Assembly (NCBI GenBank): GCA_900752215.1
Contig: CAADUO010000044.1
Location: 1-54,557 of the forward strand
DNA from: an uncultured Collinsella sp.
GTDB lineage: Bacteria > Actinomycetota > Coriobacteriia > Coriobacteriales > Coriobacteriaceae
Direction of reading: 5' to 3'
DNA: 54,557 bases
Shown here: piece by piece, positions 6,925 through 14,977 of the stretch
Layout of the letters: each line of letters begins with the position of its first letter
Position numbering within the stretch: the first letter of the stretch is position 1
The notes under the pieces: generated by a model
What the model was told of the DNA's origin: nothing
The model's database searches: none
Seen by the model: only the letters and a program-made list of their open reading frames with translations
Program-made: the position numbers and the translations under genes

Positions 6925-9147
6925 ATGAAGATCATCAAGCGCAGCGGCACCGAGGTTGTCTTTGACATCGATAAGATCGTCAATGCCATCCGCGCCGCAA
7001 ACTTGGAGGTCGAGGAGAGCTCTCGTCTTACCGACCGCCAGGTGGTTTATGCGGCGCAAAACGTCGCCGAGGCATGCGAGAACGCGGGCCACACTGTTTC
7101 GGTCGAGGAGATTCAGGATTTGGTCGAGGACGAGATCATGCGTCTCGACTGCTACGAGGTTGCCCGCCACTACATCATCTATCGCTATGTTCAGAGCCTG
7201 AAGCGCCAGAAGAACACGACCGATGACAAGATCCTGTCGTTGATTGAGTGCAATAACGAAGAGGTTAAGCAGGAGAACTCCAACAAGAACCCGACCGTCA
7301 ACTCCGTTCAGCGCGACTATATGGCCGGCGAGATTTCCAAGGACCTGACCCAGCGCGTGCTGCTGCCCCAGGAGATCGTAGATGCCCATAATGAGGGCCT
7401 GATCCATTTCCACGATTCGGATTACTTTGCCCAGCACATGCACAACTGCGATCTGGTGAACCTGGAGGACATGCTCCAGAACGGCACTGTTATCTCGGGT
7501 ACGCTGATTGAGAAGCCGCACAGCTTCTCGACCGCCTGCAACATCGCGACGCAGATCATCGCTCAGGTTGCTTCCTCCCAGTACGGTGGCCAGTCGATTT
7601 CGCTGACCCATCTTGCCCCGTTCGTCGAGGTGAGCCGTCAAAAGATTCGCGGCGAGGTCGCCCGCGAGCTCGAGGAGCTCGGCGTTTCCGCATCTCCCGA
7701 AAAGGTCCGCGAGGTCGTTGAGGACCGCCTGCGTGACGAGATCCGTCGCGGCGTTCAGACGATTCAGTATCAGGTCGTGACCCTTATGACCACCAACGGC
7801 CAGGCGCCGTTCGTGACGGTCTTCATGTATCTTAACGAGGCCCGTACGCCTCAGGAGAAGCACGACCTTGCCATGATCGTGGAGGAGACGCTTCGCCAGC
7901 GCTACGAGGGCGTTAAGAACGAGGCCGGCGTGTGGATTACCCCGGCATTCCCCAAGCTCATCTATGTACTCGAGGACGATAACGTTCACGAGAATTCCCC
8001 GTACTTCTACCTGACCCAGCTGGCTGCTAAGTGCACCGCCAAGCGCATGGTGCCCGACTACATCTCCGAGAAGAAGATGCGCGAGCTCAAGCTGTCGAAG
8101 GGCGAGACCGCGGGCAACGGCGACTGCTATACCTGCATGGGTTGCCGCAGCTTCCTGACGCCCGACCGCTCCGGTAACGGATTTAACAACGTGGCCAACG
8201 CGCTGAACTATGACCCGAACAAGCCCAAGTACTACGGTCGCTTTAACCAGGGCGTTGTGACCATCAACCTGCCCGATGTCGCGCTGAGCTCGCATCAGGA
8301 CATGGACAAGTTCTGGAAGATCTTCGACGAGCGCCTTGAGCTGTGCCACCGCGCCCTGCTGTGCCGTCATGAGCGTCTGATGGGTACGCTTTCGGATGCC
8401 GCACCGATTCTTTGGCAGTACGGCGCCCTCGCCCGCCTGAAGAAGGGCGAGACGATCGACAAACTGCTCGTGGGCGGTTACTCCACCATTAGTCTGGGTT
8501 ATGCCGGCCTGTACGAGTGCGTCAAGTACATGACGGGCCACAGCCACACCGAGAAGGAGGGCACGCCCTTTGCCATGGCCGTCATGCAGCGCATGAACGA
8601 CAAGTGCGCGGAGTGGAAGGCTGAAAGCGATATTGACTTCTCGCTGTACGGTACCCCGCTTGAGTCGACGACCTACAAGTTCGCCAAGTGCCTGCAGCGC
8701 CGTTTTGGCATTATCCCGGGCGTGACGGACAAGGGCTACATTACTAACAGCTATCACGTCCACGTGTCCGAGGAGATCGACGCATTCGACAAGCTCAAGT
8801 TCGAGGGTATGTTCCAGCAGCTTTCGCCGGGCGGTGCCATCTCCTACGTCGAGGTTCCCAACATGCAGGACAACCTCAAGGCTGTCATTCGCGTGATGCA
8901 GTACATCTATGACAACATCATGTACGCCGAGCTCAACACCAAGAGCGACTACTGCCAGGTGTGCGGCTACGACGGTGAGATCAAGATTGTCGAGGACGAT
9001 GGCAAGCTGGTGTGGGAGTGCCCCAATTGCGGCAATCGTGACCAGGAGAAGATGAATGTCGCCCGTCGCACGTGCGGCTACATCGGTACCCAGTTCTGGA
9101 ACCAGGGTCGAACCGAGGAGATCCGCGACCGCGTGCTGCATCTCTAA
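6925..9147 (+). CDS. nrdD: Anaerobic (class III) ribonucleoside-triphosphate reductase
   Basis: Oxygen-sensitive glycyl-radical enzyme that reduces ribonucleoside triphosphates to dNTPs in anaerobic cells; 740 aa. An N-terminal ATP-cone domain (about 1-95) gives allosteric control. The catalytic ten-stranded barrel follows. A C-terminal zinc site (CQVCG and CPNCG) precedes the radical motif RTCGYIG, with the radical glycine at about 718. ATG 6925 is preferred over ATG 6895: AAAGAGG sits 7 bases upstream and the protein then begins MKIIKRSG as in the family. The activase nrdG follows after an unusual palindromic spacer, and an NrdR box lies upstream. Confidence 0.97.
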   Translation: MKIIKRSGTEVVFDIDKIVNAIRAANLEVEESSRLTDRQVVYAAQNVAEACENAGHTVSVEEIQDLVEDEIMRLDCYEVARHYIIYRYVQSLKRQKNTTDDKILSLIECNNEEVKQENSNKNPTVNSVQRDYMAGEISKDLTQRVLLPQEIVDAHNEGLIHFHDSDYFAQHMHNCDLVNLEDMLQNGTVISGTLIEKPHSFSTACNIATQIIAQVASSQYGGQSISLTHLAPFVEVSRQKIRGEVARELEELGVSASPEKVREVVEDRLRDEIRRGVQTIQYQVVTLMTTNGQAPFVTVFMYLNEARTPQEKHDLAMIVEETLRQRYEGVKNEAGVWITPAFPKLIYVLEDDNVHENSPYFYLTQLAAKCTAKRMVPDYISEKKMRELKLSKGETAGNGDCYTCMGCRSFLTPDRSGNGFNNVANALNYDPNKPKYYGRFNQGVVTINLPDVALSSHQDMDKFWKIFDERLELCHRALLCRHERLMGTLSDAAPILWQYGALARLKKGETIDKLLVGGYSTISLGYAGLYECVKYMTGHSHTEKEGTPFAMAVMQRMNDKCAEWKAESDIDFSLYGTPLESTTYKFAKCLQRRFGIIPGVTDKGYITNSYHVHVSEEIDAFDKLKFEGMFQQLSPGGAISYVEVPNMQDNLKAVIRVMQYIYDNIMYAELNTKSDYCQVCGYDGEIKIVEDDGKLVWECPNCGNRDQEKMNVARRTCGYIGTQFWNQGRTEEIRDRVLHL

Positions 9148-9158
9148 TACCGCTCCGG

Positions 9159-9297
9159 GGCTGAACCGAGAGGGCCGCTTGGGCTTTTGCTCGCTATTTC
9201 GGACAGTCCTGCGCAAGACGAAGGCCACATTAAGTGGCCTTCTTTGCGTGCGGAACTCATATCGAGCAAAAGCCCAAGCGGCCCTCTCGGCTCAGCC
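9159..9297. repeat. 139-bp palindrome with inner terminator between nrdD and nrdG
   Basis: Outer arms of 35 bases (9159-9193 and 9263-9297) are inverted copies with one mismatch. Inside them, AAGGCCAC (9221-9228) and GTGGCCTT (9234-9241) form a second hairpin with a short T-rich tail, and further imperfect pairing joins the two. The whole could fold as one long RNA hairpin after nrdD, or be a small palindromic mobile repeat. It likely reduces read-through into nrdG. Confidence 0.85.
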
Positions 9298-9475
9298 AAG
9301 TTGACGTAGCTGAGATGCAGCATGCGGCCTGCTTACTCCTCGAAGTTCTTAGCGGAAATAATTCGAGTTGCAGCTGCGATTTACTTGCGATGGCGGTTGA
9401 GCCGCAACCCAGTTTTTATTGGACCTCGAACCCTATACTCGATGTTCGTTTCGTTCATTGAGTTGCCTTTTGCAC
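9298..9475 (+). other. Spacer between two palindromes, nrdD-nrdG
   Basis: No gene is supported. A small hairpin GGTTG-AGCCG-CAACC (9395-9409) followed by CAGTTTTTATT resembles a weak terminator. TATACT at 9434-9439 could be a -10 box for nrdG, but no good -35 box is present. Confidence 0.4.
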
Positions 9476-9559
9476 GAGGCCGGGACATATCGTCCCGCCC
9501 GCAGTTTCGCAGGCCGAAGGCCGAGAATGTTTGAGGACGGGATGATATGTCCCGGCCTC
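9476..9559. repeat. Long inverted repeat in the nrdG leader
   Basis: Arms 9476-9500 and 9535-9559 (25 bases each) are complementary except for two positions that could still pair as G-U in RNA. The loop holds a smaller GGCC-GAA-GGCC hairpin. It ends 3 bases before the nrdG ribosome-binding site (GGAGAG, 9563-9568), so it could influence nrdG mRNA stability or translation. Confidence 0.8.
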
Positions 9560-9574
9560 CCGGGAGAGTTACTT

Positions 9575-10156
9575 ATGAACTACGCGAACATTAAGTATTT
9601 CGACATTGCTGATGGGGAAGGCGTTCGTACTTCTCTGTTTGTGAGTGGGTGCCGTCGTGGGTGCAAGAACTGCTTTAACTCTGTCGCGTGGGACTTTGCT
9701 GCGGGCGAGTCGTTCGATCGCGCCGTCGAGGACAAGATTATCGAGAGCCTCGATCATCCCTTTATTGACGGCCTGACGATTCTGGGCGGCGAACCTATGG
9801 AGCCCGAGAATCAGGCGGGACTCGTTGAGTTTGTCGAGCGCGTTCGTGCCGCTTATCCTGCGGGGTCAGGAAAGACCATTTGGTGTTTTACCGGCGACGT
9901 GCTCGAGGAGCTTATGCCGGGTGGTCGCCACCACACCGAGGCGACGGACCGTATCCTTGCCTGCCTCGATATGTTGGTGGATGGCCCGTTTGTTCAGGAT
10001 CTGTACGATATCTCATTGCGCTTTAGGGGCTCGAGTAACCAGCGTGTGATTGATATGAACGCTACGCGCGACCGTGCTGAGCGCGAGGGCGTTGCGCTTT
10101 GTGATGCGGTTGATCTTTGGCGTGATGATCCGGTCTATTCGACCCATACTATGTAG
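9575..10156 (+). CDS. nrdG: Anaerobic ribonucleotide reductase activating protein
   Basis: Radical-SAM activase of 193 aa that generates the glycyl radical on NrdD. The iron-sulphur motif CxxxCxxC is seen as Cys27, Cys31 and Cys34 (GCRRGCKNC), followed by the ILGGEP motif of the family near residue 69. ATG 9575 follows GGAGAG; the frame is open further upstream, through the palindrome, but without homology. The 428-base nrdD-nrdG gap is unusually long for this pair. Confidence 0.94.
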   Translation: MNYANIKYFDIADGEGVRTSLFVSGCRRGCKNCFNSVAWDFAAGESFDRAVEDKIIESLDHPFIDGLTILGGEPMEPENQAGLVEFVERVRAAYPAGSGKTIWCFTGDVLEELMPGGRHHTEATDRILACLDMLVDGPFVQDLYDISLRFRGSSNQRVIDMNATRDRAEREGVALCDAVDLWRDDPVYSTHTM

Positions 10157-10222
10157 CTTGTGGCCGATGCCAAAGGGCGTGGTACCATAGCGCGAACGTG
10201 AAATCGGAAAAGTGAGGCCCAG

Positions 10223-10780
10223 ATGGTCGATCAGGAAAAAGTCGAGGCCGCCATTAAGCTGTTGCTTGAGGGCATAGGCGAGGACCCAACTCGTGAGGGC
10301 CTGCTGGAGACCCCGGCGCGCGTTGCCCGTATGTATGGTGAGATCGCCGGCGGTATGGACCAGAGTGCCGAGGAGCACCTGTCCAAAACCTTTGCCGTCG
10401 CCTCGAACGACTTGGTTATCGAGCGCGACATCACGTTTTACTCGCTGTGCGAGCATCATCTGCTGCCGTTTTATGGCAAGGCTGCGATCGGCTATATCCC
10501 TAACGGTCGCGTGGCGGGTCTGTCTAAGCTCGCTCGCACGGTTGAAGTCTATGCCCGTCGTCTGCAGCTGCAGGAGCAGCTGTGTGCGCAGGTTGCCGAC
10601 GCCCTCATGGATTATCTCGCTCCCCAGGGAGCGATTGTGCTCATGGAGGCTGAGCATATGTGCATGACCATGCGCGGCGTGCAGAAACCCGGCACCAAGA
10701 CCGTGACGCTCGCTCGCCGCGGCGTCTTTGAGACCGATCCCGCGCTCGAGGAGCGGTTCTTTAGGATGCTGGGCCGTTAG
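10223..10780 (+). CDS. folE: GTP cyclohydrolase I
   Basis: Converts GTP to 7,8-dihydroneopterin triphosphate, the first step of tetrahydrofolate synthesis; 185 aa, cytoplasmic homodecamer in known family members. Zinc ligands Cys76, His79 (LCEHHLLPF) and Cys147 are present. The N-terminal motif DPTREGLLETPARV is typical of the type IA enzyme. ATG 10223 follows GTGAGG. It heads a tight set: the HD-domain gene begins two bases after its stop and folB follows. Confidence 0.97.
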   Translation: MVDQEKVEAAIKLLLEGIGEDPTREGLLETPARVARMYGEIAGGMDQSAEEHLSKTFAVASNDLVIERDITFYSLCEHHLLPFYGKAAIGYIPNGRVAGLSKLARTVEVYARRLQLQEQLCAQVADALMDYLAPQGAIVLMEAEHMCMTMRGVQKPGTKTVTLARRGVFETDPALEERFFRMLGR

Positions 10781-10781
10781 C

Positions 10782-11363
10782 ATGAGGGTCGTCAACGACT
10801 TTACATCGAAGACCGATGAGGGGACGTCGCGTCGCGGCTTTATGGCTTCGGGCCTGACTCCCTTTGGTGCCATGCCTCGCATTGATTACATTTGTGCCAA
10901 CGGGCTGTTCCGTCGGCACCTGGGCAACATTGCACAGTTGGAATCGGGGCGCATCTTCTGCCGCCACGGTATTGACCATCTTCTCGATGTCGCTCGCATT
11001 ATGTGGATCAAGAATCTCGAGGAACAGCTCGAATTTGACCGAGAGGTCATCTACGCCGCGGCACTTCTTCACGATATCGGCAAAGATGAACAGTATGAAT
11101 CGGGTATATCCCATGATGTTGCAAGCGAGCGCGTCGCTGATGCAATTCTCGGCGGCATGCCCGATGACGTGGCGTTTGAGCCGGCCGATGCCGCAGCCAT
11201 TAAGACGGCCATTCTGGGCCATCGAAAGCTACGCGTGAACAGCCAACCGCTTGAGCGTCTGCTCTATGCGGCCGACAAGGCCTCGCGCGCCTGCTTCGCA
11301 TGCCCCGCGCGCAATGCTTGCAACTGGAGCGATGATAAAAAGAACCTGTCGATTCGCGTGTAG
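10782..11363 (+). CDS. HD-domain phosphohydrolase in the folate operon
   Basis: A 193-aa HD-superfamily metal-dependent phosphohydrolase. Ligands appear as His66 (GIDHLLDV), His97-Asp98 (LLHDIGK) and Asp165 (YAADKAS). The C-terminus carries Cys171, Cys174 and Cys180, perhaps an extra metal site. ATG 10782 lies two bases after folE; the longer in-frame extension inside folE is rejected. The enzyme that removes phosphate from dihydroneopterin triphosphate is missing or variable in many bacteria. Position between folE and folB makes this HD protein a candidate for that step, which is inference. A nucleotide-directed role is also possible. Confidence 0.8.
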   Translation: MRVVNDFTSKTDEGTSRRGFMASGLTPFGAMPRIDYICANGLFRRHLGNIAQLESGRIFCRHGIDHLLDVARIMWIKNLEEQLEFDREVIYAAALLHDIGKDEQYESGISHDVASERVADAILGGMPDDVAFEPADAAAIKTAILGHRKLRVNSQPLERLLYAADKASRACFACPARNACNWSDDKKNLSIRV

Positions 11364-11406
11364 TTAGTTTGCGCGGTCGGGGTTCTAAACGAAGGAGACG
11401 ATCGCG

Positions 11407-11892
11407 ATGAGCAACAAGAAACTGCCCGAGAATGCAACCAAGACTGAAGGCGCCGAGCTCGCCCGCCGTGGAAGGGGCGAAATATCCACTGCAACGGCGG
11501 TGCCCCACGTGAGCTATGACGATCTTCGCCATGCCGACCGTATTGTCATTGACGGGCTTGAGGTTTTTGCCAACCATGGTGTGTATCCCGAGGAGAACGC
11601 GCTGGGCCAGAAGTTCATCGTGTCCTTGGTGCTCTATGCCGACCTGCGTGCAGCGGGGGAGCACGATAACCTGGACGCCTCGATTGACTACGGCTCGGTG
11701 TGCCACGATGTCGATGGCTATCTGCGTGAGCATACGTTTAAGCTTATCGAGGCTGCAGCCGAGGGTGTGGCCCAGATGCTGCTACGTCGTTACCCCTTGC
11801 TGCTTGGCGTGCGTGTTAAGCTCGATAAGCCTTGGGCGCCCGTCGGTCTTCCCCTGGCAAGCTGCGGTGTCGAGATCGAGCGCGTGCGCTAA
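11407..11892 (+). CDS. folB: Dihydroneopterin aldolase
   Basis: Makes 6-hydroxymethyl-7,8-dihydropterin from dihydroneopterin; 161 aa. The FolB core starts at about residue 43 (DRIVIDGLEVFANHGV) and runs to the C-terminus, including the conserved EENALGQKF segment. About 40 residues before the core are rich in charge and unlike the family; they may be a real extension or a mis-set start. ATG 11407 follows GAAGGAG. folK and folP are not in the window, so the operon holds only part of the pathway. Confidence 0.9.
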   Translation: MSNKKLPENATKTEGAELARRGRGEISTATAVPHVSYDDLRHADRIVIDGLEVFANHGVYPEENALGQKFIVSLVLYADLRAAGEHDNLDASIDYGSVCHDVDGYLREHTFKLIEAAAEGVAQMLLRRYPLLLGVRVKLDKPWAPVGLPLASCGVEIERVR

Positions 11893-11898
11893 CCGGTT

Positions 11899-12675
11899 CT
11901 AATATGTCTCTATGGGTGGCTGCTTGAGCCGCTGGGACAGTGCTCTATTGTTGGGGCAGTACGTGTCGAGCAAGGCGTGAAACCGCTGATTGTGGCTTGG
12001 CTCGAGCAAGTGGACGAGCTCGTGGGCGACAACCATGTCGAGGCATTCGACGGGGTAGGCGGCAAGTTCTCGTGCGATGCGAACGGCGCCGGATTTGGGA
12101 GTGCATGAGCCCCAACGCGTTTTCATGCTGCGTACGGAAACGCGGGAAACGGCGACGCCCATTGCGATTTCGTATGCGTGCACCATATCGCGCAGCGCCG
12201 ATGTGACTTCGGACGTATAGAGCTGGTCGATGTGGACTTGGAGCTCATCGGACGTTAGGCCGTCGAGGATTGCGTGCCGCTTTGCCTGTGGGTCTTCGTC
12301 CGATTTATCGGTACCCATAAAACTTGCGAAGGTGGCCTGTTTGGGTCGCGGTGCGGGCGATGCAAAGTTGTGATCGAGCGCATCTTGTACCGTGATGGGC
12401 TTGCCCCAAAGCGCAATGATGGACGAGGGACTGAGCGGCTCTCGCGTCGTCGCCTGACGTTGCTCGCGTTGGGCAAGTCGGCTGATAATCCAGGCGCTGT
12501 TGCGCTTTACAAACGCTTCGATACGCTCGCGGCTGGCGCTGAGCGGTGCGCTGGCGTGGACCTCGCCGCTCGATGTGACGCGTAGGTTGAAGTTCTTGAC
12601 GCGCTTTTTGGTAACGACGACGGGGATGGGCGTCCCATCCGGTCGGGATACGGAAATCGTAAACTGCTGCGTCAA
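11899..12675 (-). CDS. YgjP-like M48-type metallopeptidase
   Basis: DUF45/YgjP-family putative zinc metallopeptidase of about 258 aa. The zinc motif HELVHLLEPSHNQRFH (HExxH plus third His) is near the C-terminus, preceded by the family motif TRWGSCTPKSGAVRIARELAAYP (split here as TRWGSC and ARELAAYP). Physiological substrates of this family are not established. The start is uncertain: TTG 12675 has GAAGGA at a good distance, while ATG 12708 lies inside a hairpin and has no clear site. It converges with folB, whose stop is only 6 bases away. Confidence 0.82.
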   Translation of the reverse strand: MTQQFTISVSRPDGTPIPVVVTKKRVKNFNLRVTSSGEVHASAPLSASRERIEAFVKRNSAWIISRLAQREQRQATTREPLSPSSIIALWGKPITVQDALDHNFASPAPRPKQATFASFMGTDKSDEDPQAKRHAILDGLTSDELQVHIDQLYTSEVTSALRDMVHAYEIAMGVAVSRVSVRSMKTRWGSCTPKSGAVRIARELAAYPVECLDMVVAHELVHLLEPSHNQRFHALLDTYCPNNRALSQRLKQPPIETY

Positions 12676-12698
12676 AAGCGGTCCTTCAGATTGGGGAC

Positions 12699-12732
12699 GG
12701 GCCGGCATGTCGACCGTTCGGCATGCCGGCCC
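12699..12732. repeat. Intergenic inverted repeat
   Basis: GGGCCGGCATG (12699-12709) and CATGCCGGCCC (12722-12732) are perfect inverted copies around 12 bases. It stands between the dipeptidase and metallopeptidase genes. No T run follows on either strand, so it is a stem-loop but not a clear intrinsic terminator. Confidence 0.75.
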
Positions 12733-12749
12733 GCTCAAGGGATGTGAAA

Positions 12750-13763
12750 TTAATAACGCTCGAAGAAGGCAAGCGCGTTGTCGCTGCAGAGCTTTTGCAT
12801 CACGGTCTTGCCAAAATGCTTGGAAAGCATGTTCTGGAACTCGGGCATCTTGCTGGCATCGGAGAGGAAAGCGGGCACAGTGGCGCCGTCCCAGTCGCCG
12901 CCGAGCGCGATGACGTCCTCGCCGCCCAGGTCGAGCCAGTGCTCGATATGTGCCGCCAGCTGGTCGAAGGTGACGTCTGCGGCGGTCTTGTCGGTTGCGT
13001 CGTTGGAAAGGAACTCGCTGCAGTAGTTGAGGCCGACGATGCCACCCATGTCGCGAATGGTACGGAACTGGTCGTCGGTAAGGTTGCGTTTGGCGCCGCA
13101 AACCGCACGGGAGTTGGAGTGGCTGGCGACGAAGGGACGCGTGGCGCGGGCGGCGACCTCGTCAAAGCACTCATCGTTGAGGTGGGAGACGTCGAGTACC
13201 ATGCCGGCGTGCTCCATCTGCGTAAGTGCCTCGATGCCGGCGGCGGTGAGGCCGGCGTGGGTGTCGTGGCCGCTCGCGAGCGGTCCCTGCGCGTTCCAGC
13301 TGAGTGACGACATAAGCACGCCCAGGCTCTTAAGCACCTCGATCAGCGCGGGGTCCTCGGCAAAGAACGTGGCGTTTTCGATGGTGTGGATGCAGGCGAC
13401 CTTGCCGTCTTTGAGCGCGGGGCGAATGTCTGCCGCGCTGCGTACGTTGACCATGCGGTCGTGGTTGAGCATTGCCTGGCCGCTCATGTGCGCCATGATC
13501 TGCGCCTGGAAGCGCGCGGCGTGGGCGGTGGGAATCTCATCGGGGACAAACGTGGCGAAGCACTGTGCCCACGGCGTGTTGTCGATCTTTGCGAGCGAGA
13601 TGGCGCAGGCGTTGCCCTCGATGAGGTCGAAATCTTGCGGATGCGTTTCGTCGCCGGGGAAATAACCGTCGGTGCCGGCGGTAAAGCGCAGGTCGAGATC
13701 GAGCGTGGCCCAGCCGATGCGGTCGGCGGTGTCGCAGTGCAGGTCAAATACGGGATATGCCAT
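12750..13763 (-). CDS. Membrane dipeptidase-family (M19) peptidase
   Basis: Zinc dipeptidase of the M19/renal dipeptidase family, 337 aa, without a signal peptide. Key motifs are DLHCDT (His-x-Asp, residues 7-12), the HTIENA segment with the bridging Glu, VLDVSHL, ASHSNSRAVC and ALGGDWDG. ATG 13763 follows GGAGG at 5 bases and starts MAYPVFDLHCDT; the ten extra residues to 13793 are rejected. It probably cleaves dipeptides, possibly including D-amino-acid-containing ones as other family members do. It is the first gene of a short minus-strand pair with the YgjP-like peptidase. Confidence 0.92.
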   Translation of the reverse strand: MAYPVFDLHCDTADRIGWATLDLDLRFTAGTDGYFPGDETHPQDFDLIEGNACAISLAKIDNTPWAQCFATFVPDEIPTAHAARFQAQIMAHMSGQAMLNHDRMVNVRSAADIRPALKDGKVACIHTIENATFFAEDPALIEVLKSLGVLMSSLSWNAQGPLASGHDTHAGLTAAGIEALTQMEHAGMVLDVSHLNDECFDEVAARATRPFVASHSNSRAVCGAKRNLTDDQFRTIRDMGGIVGLNYCSEFLSNDATDKTAADVTFDQLAAHIEHWLDLGGEDVIALGGDWDGATVPAFLSDASKMPEFQNMLSKHFGKTVMQKLCSDNALAFFERY

Positions 13764-13883
13764 GGTTCCTCCGGTTGCAGCGTTTCTTTGCAAACTGTCT
13801 TTGAATTGTATGACTAGGGTATAGTTAGCGCCATATGTTCACGGCGGCCCGCGTTGTGCGCCGCCCTTATCACGGAGGTTACC

Positions 13884-14312
13884 ATGTCCAACCAGGGCAA
13901 GAAGGTCAAGACTCATTATCGCGGCACGCTCGACGACGGCACGCAGTTCGATAGTTCCTACGATCGCGGCGAGCCGCTGGAGTTCACCTGCGGCGCCGGT
14001 CAGATGATCAAGGGCTTCGACGCCGCTGTTGTCGACATGCAGGTGGGCGAGAAGAAGACCGTGCACATTCCTGCTGCCGATGCCTACGGCGAGCACAACC
14101 CCGAGATGGTTATTACCTTCCCGGCCGAACAGGTTCCCAACATCGAGCAGATCGAGAAGGGCATGAAGCTTTTCCTGTCCACGCCGAGCGGCATGCCCGT
14201 CCCCGCCGTGGTCATCGACGTAACGCCTGAGGCCGTGACGCTCGACGCCAACCACGAGCTGGCCGGCAAGGACCTCAACTTTGATATCGAGCTCGTTGAG
14301 GTCGAGGACTAG
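13884..14312 (+). CDS. SlyD-like FKBP-type peptidyl-prolyl isomerase
   Basis: Prolyl isomerase and chaperone of 142 aa. The FKBP part has the motifs YRGTLDDGTQFDSS and GQMIKGFDAAVVDMQVGEKK; an inserted flap (about 70-120, PAADAYGEHNPEMV) marks the SlyD group. The His/Cys-rich nickel-binding tail of Enterobacterial SlyD is absent; the protein ends VEVED. ATG 13884 follows CGGAGG. The next gene, three bases on, encodes a UreE-like protein, which is notable since SlyD proteins elsewhere help deliver nickel. Confidence 0.9.
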   Translation: MSNQGKKVKTHYRGTLDDGTQFDSSYDRGEPLEFTCGAGQMIKGFDAAVVDMQVGEKKTVHIPAADAYGEHNPEMVITFPAEQVPNIEQIEKGMKLFLSTPSGMPVPAVVIDVTPEAVTLDANHELAGKDLNFDIELVEVED

Positions 14313-14315
14313 GCT

Positions 14316-14894
14316 ATGCCTGTGAATCTGGTTTCGACAGCGTGTCTCGGAAATCTCAACGACCCGTCCTATGAGCTTTTGCTTCGCCGGGAGCTGGGCG
14401 GTGTCTTTGAGGTCGATGAGCTACTACTCGATTGGGACCAGGCCGATGCCCGCACATTTGTGGGCGTGACGGAGCTGGGGCGTACGGTCGATATTCGGCT
14501 GGGCGCTGCCGATGGCGATCGCCTTGCCGATGGCGATGCGCTTGTCATCGACCGTTCGGGCATGGTGCCCGTGGCGGTTGTCGTGCGCCTGCGCAGTGCC
14601 GAGGTTTATTTGGTCGAAGTTGACCGCATGGACCCGATTGCGCTCGCGCATGCGTGCTGGGAGATCGGCAATATGCACGCGCCGCTTTTCCGAGGCGATT
14701 CGGACGAGTATACCGTGCGCATGTATACGCCGGTGCAGCCTGTTTTGGGCCGCATGCTCCGGGGCGTCGAGGGCGTTCGGCTCTCGGTGGTTACCCGTGA
14801 ACTCGATGCGGACCGGCGCCTTGCGTCGAGTGCGGCGGATGCCGTTGTGAGTATGGCTCCAGACTTTACGATCGTAAAGAAGGCGCGCGGTTAA
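14316..14894 (+). CDS. UreE-like nickel-binding protein
   Basis: A 192-aa protein that resembles UreE, the nickel-donating urease chaperone. The N-terminal half has the UreE beta domain pattern (VDIRLGAADGDRLADGDAL, residues 57-75). The C-terminal half has CWEIGNMHAPLF, where His121 corresponds to the metal-binding His of the UreE GNRHxP motif; His112 is also near. A His-rich tail is absent. No urease gene is in the window. It is coupled to a SlyD-like FKBP, so a role in nickel supply to another enzyme is plausible but inferred. The assignment rests on motif likeness and is moderately sure. Confidence 0.65.
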   Translation: MPVNLVSTACLGNLNDPSYELLLRRELGGVFEVDELLLDWDQADARTFVGVTELGRTVDIRLGAADGDRLADGDALVIDRSGMVPVAVVVRLRSAEVYLVEVDRMDPIALAHACWEIGNMHAPLFRGDSDEYTVRMYTPVQPVLGRMLRGVEGVRLSVVTRELDADRRLASSAADAVVSMAPDFTIVKKARG

Positions 14895-14907
14895 CGTGCG
14901 TATGAGT

Positions 14908-14950
14908 AAGACGGACTTTGAGAGGCAGCTATTCAAAGTCCGTCTTTCTG
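14908..14950 (+). terminator. Terminator after the FKBP/UreE-like pair
   Basis: AAGACGGACTTTGA (14908-14921) and TCAAAGTCCGTCTT (14933-14946) form a 14-bp perfect stem, followed by TCTG with a short T stretch. Confidence 0.8.
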
Positions 14951-14977
14951 TTGATGAGATGCTGTGGGGGAAAGCAT

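Noticed and set aside
6901..9228. Long minus-strand open frame of 775 codons opposite nrdD
   Set aside because: It mirrors the codon bias of nrdD, has no family motif, and nrdD is certain.
12709..13101. Upstream extension of the YgjP-like frame to 13101
   Set aside because: It overlaps the M19 dipeptidase in another frame and is Arg-rich nonsense; starts at 12675 or 12708 are preferred.
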